A DNA stretch of 64,000 bases from Aptenodytes patagonicus. Lineage: Eukaryota; Chordata; Aves; Sphenisciformes; Spheniscidae. The notes below the pieces were generated by a model, which worked only from the letters and a program-made list of their open reading frames with translations, had not been told where the DNA came from and did not search any database. The DNA is taken from contig NC_134950.1 of NCBI RefSeq assembly GCF_965638725.1, forward strand, positions 144,451,636-144,515,635. Direction: 5' to 3'. Made by a program: the position numbers and the translations under genes. Below, in pieces: positions 58,301-64,000 of this stretch (positions within the stretch are counted from its first letter, which is position 1; each line of letters starts with the position of its first letter).

Positions 58301-61300
58301 TAGGTGTCAAAAGGTCCTTTCCCGGATTTAATGATGCAAACAAAAATAGGCTTTCTACACTAGGTTGTCATAAGCTGCATTTTTAACTCATCTCAAAAAC
58401 TACAAATAAAGTACTCTTACTAATGCTTCACAGAGCATTAAAGACACCACAAGGACATTTCAAGAAGCTTTCAAGTACCTACTATCCCCCCTGCAATCTA
58501 TGCCAGCATTGAAAAGGGCTTTCTCTGGGGAAAAACCATGAGTCTCTGGCCTTCTTCCAAGTTGGCAGGTGAAAACATTCAAGAAGCACTACAAGTGCTT
58601 CCCTCTGTCACAGACACAACTCTTCCAACAGCGTGTTTTATGATCTTACGCCAAGTTCTCATTAGCTAGCAACACGATGCTTTTTCAGGCTCGTGCGGTG
58701 CTTGTCTTCTGTATTTATTTTGGGACTTCCTCTTTAGCAGCATCACAGAATACACACTGTCCACAAGCAGCAAAACCCCAAGTCTGAAATGTCGCAACTG
58801 TGTGCGTGCTGCTGATGGGAGCAGCCCAGAACGTGACAACTGCGTGCTCCGCAAATTTCAGTTACTGAAGACTGCCAGAGGGAGAAGCGTGCAAGCGATC
58901 CCATTAAGGATAAGGTTAGCAGATAAATGCTCCTGTCTTAGAAACTCCACTTACCTTGCCAAGAAGGCAAAAAAAAGACCAGTATCTCCTTGTTCTATTC
59001 CCCCACATTGTAGGGTCAGTAACTGGAAAGAAAGCACTTTCCCCACTGGAAAACGATTGAAAAATATGCGCAAGAATAGTCTGGTTTGGGCATCAAGACC
59101 CTGATGTTAAAAGTGTTTGAAAGGTTACCTTAAAAGAAATATATCCTTAATTGATACAACTTTCAAAAAATATTATTAAGAAAGCCACCACAATAATTTG
59201 CCTTGTATTTCAACAGCCTGAAATGCTACAGGTGTTAAATTTTTGCAGTAAAATTTTTGAGAAAAGACAAATCTCGGTCCCTTTATGACTTTATTTTTTA
59301 AAAGCAAACTAAGCAGGATCCAGCAGGAAATAAATCAACATCCATCTTTTAAGCAAGGCTTTGACAGACATTTGCAGAAGTAAGGTGGATGCAGCTTAGT
59401 CTTCTATTAAAAAATCCACTGGAACAAACTCCTGCTTTCTCTGGAGGAAAGGAAAACAACCCTCCCTCCCTCCACATTAAAAAATACACTTAAAAGACCA
59501 GTATAAATTTATGCAAATGTTACATACGTAGCGATCCAACTTCCACCTAAACCACCATTCATAGACATTCCCATTCAGTTCAAAACACTTGGACAGTGGC
59601 CAAAAAGAAAATATCTTCTCAAATGCGCCCTGTAAAAAATAAACATGGCAAAAGCATTAACACTGAGGTCAGTCATATTTACTAGATTTAAATCAATATG
59701 CTGTCTTTTAATATTATCACATCCCTATTTCAATAGCTATGCGGTGTTACCAAAATAACAGGCTTCCTTAGAAGGCACTCCCCCCACAAAAGAAAAACAA
59801 ACAACCAAAAATACTTCTTCAGATGAGGGTTTTGGTTTGGCTTCCCGTAAAGGTATTGGCACATCTTCCATTTTGTACTGCAGGCTTAAAGGGAGAGATC
59901 CACTGACATGTTGGGATAACGAATGCATACTCTACAGAAGACTACAGTTCAACAAGCTTAAAACCAATGAGGGATTAAAACAACACCCCCCCCCCCCCAT
60001 AAAATCCTAGAGTGACAAACTCTGCCCTTATTTCTGTCAGCTATACTTACAGCATGCAGTAAGTCGCTAATTTACCATGAGAACCAGTCTTTTGATAAGG
60101 TATCAAAGCCAACACCAGGTCTCTAAGAGACACAGATCTTCACCTCACCATATCACCATATGGCGTAAGTATCACCGTACGCTAACAAAACCCAGTAACT
60201 TCAAGCACATTAAAAAACCCCACCCCAAAACCAAAGCATAGACCTTTGTATTTATTACATTTGCAGCAGCATACTGAAAACATGTCAAGCATTATAAACA
60301 AATGAGTAAGATACAGAATTGTGTTTTTTCCAGCATCCACACCAATTCAAGTATGAAAAGAAACTGAAAGGTTCCATTTTTTTTCTTCAGTATTTACGAT
60401 ACAGGAGCAAATATACAAGTTATGAGGACATTAAAAAGTAGAGATAGGTAATATGCTCTTAGGTGGTTAAGGATAAAAATAGACAAAATTTACAAACCTG
60501 AGAATATGACAGAAAATATATACATGTCAGTAAGCAAATCAGTTTCAGCAGTAAACCAAAGTGCCATAAGCAGTTCCCTGAGGAAGACATAAATTAATCA
60601 GTATACAGTCATCAATTTTTCAATAGCAAAACCCAGGACACATTAAATAATAATTCCCAACTATTTAGTGTAGCTATGCTTAGTAATAGATACATTCATA
60701 AATAAACGTTCAAACATTACCAGCAATATTTTATCACTATCTACTTTTACATACTAAATTTTACTTCAAGCAATTAAAATAAACATTCACAGCAATTAAC
60801 AACCTATTAATCCTAAATTGAGCCTCATGTCTAAAACAGGGACAACATACATACAGAAAGAAGAGAATTTAGGTGTTCAGACAGAAACAATATTTTAAAG
60901 CCTCTGCTTTCCCAAACACTTTGCACAGGCAGTCCTTATTCTAGGTGAAGGTAAAAAATAAAACAAAATGTCCAACAGCTTTTGTCATGTGAAATGAGTC
61001 GAGCGTATATTATTAAACTTTGAGGTACCAGTTGTACTCCAAAGCTCAACTGCAGGTCATTAAGGACAAGTATCTTGTTAAGACAAGCCTGAGAAACTGC
61101 TCTTCAAAGCTGTCAACTGATATTAAGCTCTACCCAAGCCACAACTTTGCAACGGAGATCATCTCCCTCTCTCGCCATATAAATTGGCAGCTGTAAACAG
61201 GGACATAAACAAGTGAAAGCTGTCACTGAAAGATTTTCTAGTTTCACAGTACACTATTGCTCTGAAGTACACAACCGTCACTTCTCTGTATCTGGAACAG

Positions 61301-62266
61301 AAGTGCCTTTGTAGAAAAAAAATAATATTGGAGCTATTTGCCTTCAAGATAGCTTGTAAAACTACTAATTATATTTTTGCAGCATTTGGTATATTTCATT
61401 GTCATATCTGCAGACTATAAAATTTGGATATTACTTCATCAATAGGGAAGGAGGATCGAAGACTCTTAAGGTTTTAGTTCTAATTTAGGTGAATTAAATA
61501 ATAAGCATTTACACATGATGACAGCTCTTCAATGAACTGTAATGCATAAAATAAACTGGGATTTCACTTCTATTTTTATTTAAAGTATCTGTATCACAAG
61601 ACACACTTCTGATAGTTCACTTAATCTAAGACACTACGATAACCAACCCCAAGTTCTTATTTGGCAGGATATGGCAGAATTGGTGCTCAAGATGGATAAG
61701 ACATGTTGGCAATGCAGAATGGGAAAGTCTAAATGCTCACTGTTCATGCCGTACCCATTAGTACACTACAGCAACAATCTCAGCTAGCATAGATAGTGTA
61801 ACCTATGTTTTTAGTTTGCATTCAGTAATATTACAACTCTTGATAAAACACATTTCTGATGGTCAAAACCCATTAAAAAGTATTCTAACATGACTGTAAC
61901 CAGAGACAGACTTTAGTTATCAGCTGTTACATTTTTCAACTGACATATAATTCATCTATGACAATCCATATTTCTGTGAACAGCTGTTTAACATATTTTG
62001 ACTATGTTAAAAGGAGACTGAGATGTACTGACAATACTGTTTTCTGTATGGTTATCATTTGTAGTAACATGCAAATGTTTCATAGCAGAAGGGAAAAAAA
62101 AAATCTTACCGTTTGCTTTCTTCTGGACTATCTGAGGCCATATAGCTAAGGTGGCATAAATGATCATAAACCAGACAGTGACTAATGGCACAAAGTAGTA
62201 GAACTGGTAAGGTCGGTCCATCACTATGCACAGTACCACGACCAAGAAATTGAGACGAAATAAAAC
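55035..62266 (-). CDS. CASD1: CASD1, sialate O-acetyltransferase, C-terminal part (7 exons)
   Basis: Join on the - strand of 62110-62266, 60498-60577, 59528-59629, 58050-58190, 57428-57505, 56368-56460 and 55035-55301: 918 nt, the last 305 residues plus a TAA at 55035-55037. The sequence matches vertebrate CASD1 from VLFRLNFLVVVLCIVMDRPY to the end. CASD1 is a multi-pass Golgi enzyme (about 797 residues in human) that transfers acetyl from acetyl-CoA to CMP-sialic acid, giving 9-O-acetylated sialoglycans. This window holds the later part of the membrane-embedded Cas1p acyltransferase-like region, with many hydrophobic helices. The luminal SGNH-type domain with the catalytic Ser/Asp/His is beyond the right edge, so catalytic integrity cannot be judged. 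Frame and splice sites are intact in all seven exons. It converges on SGCE, as in mammals. Confidence 0.96.
55302..56367 (-). other. CASD1: CASD1 intron (before last coding exon)
   Basis: 1.07 kb, phase 0, AT-rich. Nothing else recognised. Confidence 0.85.
56368..56460 (-). CDS. CASD1: CASD1 coding exon (second from last)
   Basis: Acceptor TTGTTAAAG|ATTTTAGC, donor CTAGAG|GTAAGC; 93 nt, phase 0. It encodes ILAFILIRNIPGYVRSVYSS and FFAWFGKISLE, nearly identical to mammals. Confidence 0.96.
56461..57427 (-). other. CASD1: CASD1 intron
   Basis: 967 bp, phase 0. It contains a CA microsatellite at 56506-56526 (GT on the transcribed sense strand). Nothing else recognised. Confidence 0.85.
56506..56526. 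repeat. (CA)10 microsatellite
   Basis: About ten CA units about 45 bp upstream (in CASD1 sense) of an exon acceptor. Probably length-variable. Confidence 0.9.
57428..57505 (-). CDS. CASD1: CASD1 coding exon (third from last)
   Basis: Acceptor TATCTTTCAG|ACCTACTC, donor GTGCAG|GTAATT; 78 nt, phase 0. It encodes TYSIWASSCKNKTECNELHP then SVSVVQ, a loop with two conserved cysteines. The NKT here is a potential N-glycosylation sequon not present in the human sequence I recall (NKA). Confidence 0.96.
57506..58049 (-). other. CASD1: CASD1 intron
   Basis: 544 bp, phase 0. No element recognised. Confidence 0.85.
58050..58190 (-). CDS. CASD1: CASD1 coding exon (fourth from last)
   Basis: Acceptor CTTTTACAG|GTGGTTTT, donor TTTTTG|GTACGT; 141 nt, phase 0. 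It encodes VVFHGMLFAFIYLALQKHQM, SEGKGDPLFSN and a hydrophobic end LLFISVVSFL. Confidence 0.96.
58191..59527 (-). other. CASD1: CASD1 intron
   Basis: 1.34 kb, phase 0. A 100-codon + strand frame at 58802-59104 has no recognisable similarity. Nothing else seen. Confidence 0.8.
59528..59629 (-). CDS. CASD1: CASD1 coding exon (fifth from last)
   Basis: Acceptor TTTTTTACAG|GGCGCATT, donor CGCTAC|GTATGT; 102 nt, phase 0. It encodes GAFEKIFSFWPLSKCFELNG and NVYEWWFRWKLDRY, the well-conserved EWWFRW block between two membrane segments. One further G before the exon start belongs to the AG boundary choice. The start given keeps the frame. Confidence 0.94.
59630..60497 (-). other. CASD1: CASD1 intron
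   Basis: 868 bp, phase 0. It contains a C13 tract at 59986-59998 (G13 on the CASD1 sense strand). Nothing else recognised. Confidence 0.85.
59986..59998. repeat. C13 mononucleotide tract
   Basis: Thirteen C's on the + strand, that is G13 in the CASD1 transcript direction. Likely length-variable. Confidence 0.85.
60498..60577 (-). CDS. CASD1: CASD1 coding exon (sixth from last)
   Basis: Acceptor TCTTCCTCAG|GGAACTGC, donor CTCAG|GTTTGT; 80 nt, entering phase 1 and leaving phase 0. It encodes NCLWHFGLLLKL followed by a membrane helix ending YFLSYSQ. The helix is more divergent from the human residues I remember than the flanking exons, but hydrophobicity and length are kept. Confidence 0.94.
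60578..62109 (-). other. CASD1: CASD1 intron
   Basis: 1.53 kb, phase 1, AT-rich. No repeat family or extra exon recognised. Confidence 0.85.
62110..62266 (-). CDS. CASD1: CASD1 coding exon (seventh from last, first one visible)
   Basis: Acceptor CTCCTTCCAG|GTTTTATT, donor GCAAACG|GTAAGA; 157 nt, entering phase 0 and leaving phase 1. It encodes VLFRLNFLVVVLCIVMDRPY, QFYYFVPLVTVWFMIIYATL and WPQIVQKKANG, two membrane helices of the acyltransferase region. The preceding exon (ending near RVCQ in mammals) is not in the window. Confidence 0.97.
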
Positions 62267-64000
62267 CTGGAAGGAGTCAGAGGAGAGAAGACAGAGGATA
62301 TATAAACTGGGAGGCAAAGCTAAGAGAGACAGGGGGCATGTTTCTTTAGCGCTATACGAAAATATCTATGTATTTTACTTCTCACATGCTGATTATATTT
62401 CAGTTGAAACACGGGTAAGTATCTCGGGATACATCAATAATGCAATATAAGACTGCAGGCTGATTATGTAGTACTGGACCTGTCCTACGCTGGCCTACTT
62501 GGGTAGAGATAGCAATGAAAATAGGGTAAAACAGAAGTGACTCTGGGCTGGGGACCGAGTATTCCTGTTGCTGGATGCTGTTAATGCCTCTCCACTTTCA
62601 CTCCCATAGCACCTGGGCTAGCTCAGTTAAAGCTAGGGTAATGTCATTATCAGTGCTGCAGTTAGGCTGTAGTCATACGTTTAATAAGGATGATGACCTG
62701 AGTTACATGACAATATAACACTTAACAGCAATTAAAGATTTATTTTTATTTTTATTTTTTTAACTGCTACAGCACACACTGCAAAACTTGGGAGGGAAAC
62801 CACAAAAAAAGGTATGCTCTCCAGTACCGTTATGGTGTGAAAATTCATTTTCTTTATTAACAAATGTAGGCTCCAATACACTGTCTTTGGAAAAGAAAAC
62901 AACTCATAGAATCAATACAGCTGACCGGAAAGTATTTGTTTTCTCCCTATTTTGCATTTTGATCTGAAAACTCAAACCCATAAATGAAAAGGCTTTTGGA
63001 CCAAGAAAACCACCAGTTTTTCAATAATAATAAAAAAAAACCCTGCATATTTGTTTTTCAAAGGAAGCAGATACATCTGATACGTTTGTGAAATTTTCAT
63101 GTTTCTAAAGAAAAACAGTAGACGGGTATGGTATTTCTGACCATATTCCATATATCAAATGTTTAAACATACTGTTACACAGAACTAACTGTCTCAACAA
63201 AAAAAAAAAACCAACCCAACAAATTCTCAGTTGAAAATGAAAGAAAAAGTAATGTACAACATTTGGCGATACTTTGCTATGTCTTGAAAGTGGTAACAAA
63301 TACTACAGCGATGCCTCTTGTTCATGTATTAGTAATCTACTTCGATGCGAAACAGTTGGATACTTAATAAAATAGCAACGTGAAGAGTTTCTTTAATGGA
63401 TCCAAAAGATCACTCATCTGAAGGACAGAAAGATACCACAAGTGCTTTGGGACACTATTAATGGCCCCAATTAACCAACCAAAAGTTTTTCATTTCACCA
63501 ACAAGTGAAGAAAAAATCCAAAATGCATACAAAAATTAAAAGCTTTCACAATTTAAGCAAGTGGAAATGACTTCAATTTAAATCGGAGACGAGACAACAT
63601 TTGTTCCATCTACATAAAGACTTGCCACGCTGGGAGCAAGCAAACCAATGTGCTGAATAACTTGCTGAATAATTACCTTTATTCACAGAAGAGAACAAAA
63701 AAAGAAATTATGTGCACAACTGCCTCTTGGTTTCATCAAACATTTATCTACTTGTATAAAGAAAACTCTAATAGAAACATGCTAAAAATTAAAAAAAAAC
63801 CCCAAACACACGGGGAAAATATCAACATGGAACAGACTGATGTTGTAAAAACAAGGCAAGAGAAGCAAAATGAAGTATTTCCAGTGGCTAATTTGGGAAA
63901 ACCATCATTTTTTTGCCAACAGGGGAGAGCAGATGAGAACATTCACAGCACCTATCTATTCTCAATAGTAACTGGAGAAAGGCTGTACCAGAGGGCGATT
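62267..64000 (-). other. CASD1: CASD1 intron, partial, running off the right edge
   Basis: At least 1.73 kb of non-coding sequence. I looked for the next upstream CASD1 exon and did not find it. T/A-rich short tracts occur (for example near 62740 and 63200). No repeat family recognised. Confidence 0.8.

Overview
This window is vertebrate nuclear DNA, most probably from a bird. It is mostly AT-rich non-coding sequence with small exons spread over tens of kilobases, GT/AG splice sites, one sharp CpG island, several CR1 retroposon fragments in both orientations, and a solo LTR of a type I recognise from bird genomes. There are no prokaryotic features. The LTR and CR1 content fits a neoavian bird better than a galliform, but I cannot name a species.

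Two protein-coding genes explain the structure. SGCE (epsilon-sarcoglycan) lies complete on the + strand. Its first coding exon is in the CpG island near 16.7 kb and its stop codon is at 49288. I placed eleven coding exons to the base. Ten of them agree with the exon sizes and phases I remember for human SGCE, and exon 1 ends at the same codon and phase. CASD1 (sialate O-acetyltransferase) is on the - strand and partial: the last seven coding exons lie between 55035 and 62266, and the N-terminal part with the catalytic residues is beyond the right edge. The two genes are convergent, as in mammals.

Layout: 1-16.1 kb is intergenic sequence upstream of SGCE with one old CR1 copy at 1150-1648. 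The CpG-island promoter and SGCE exon 1 occupy 16.1-17.4 kb. A 13.3-kb intron 1 holds an AT-rich low-complexity block and a pair of diverged direct repeats. The remaining exons run from 30061 to 49288, with CR1 fragments in introns 3, 4 and 6 and a solo LTR flanked by a perfect 5-bp duplication in intron 9. The stretch 49.6-52.9 kb separates the two 3' ends, 52.9-55.0 kb is the probable CASD1 3' UTR, and 55.0-64.0 kb is CASD1 exons and introns.

The two genes do not form a pathway. SGCE is a membrane glycoprotein of the dystrophin-associated complex, and CASD1 is a Golgi enzyme that O-acetylates sialic acid. Their adjacency is a conserved syntenic block. In therian mammals the retrotransposon-derived gene PEG10 sits head-to-head with SGCE. 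No such reading frame is visible here, as expected outside therians. I found no convincing undescribed system. The best leads are the N- and C-terminal variation of SGCE, the LTR insertion and the unexplained GC-richer block between the 3' ends.
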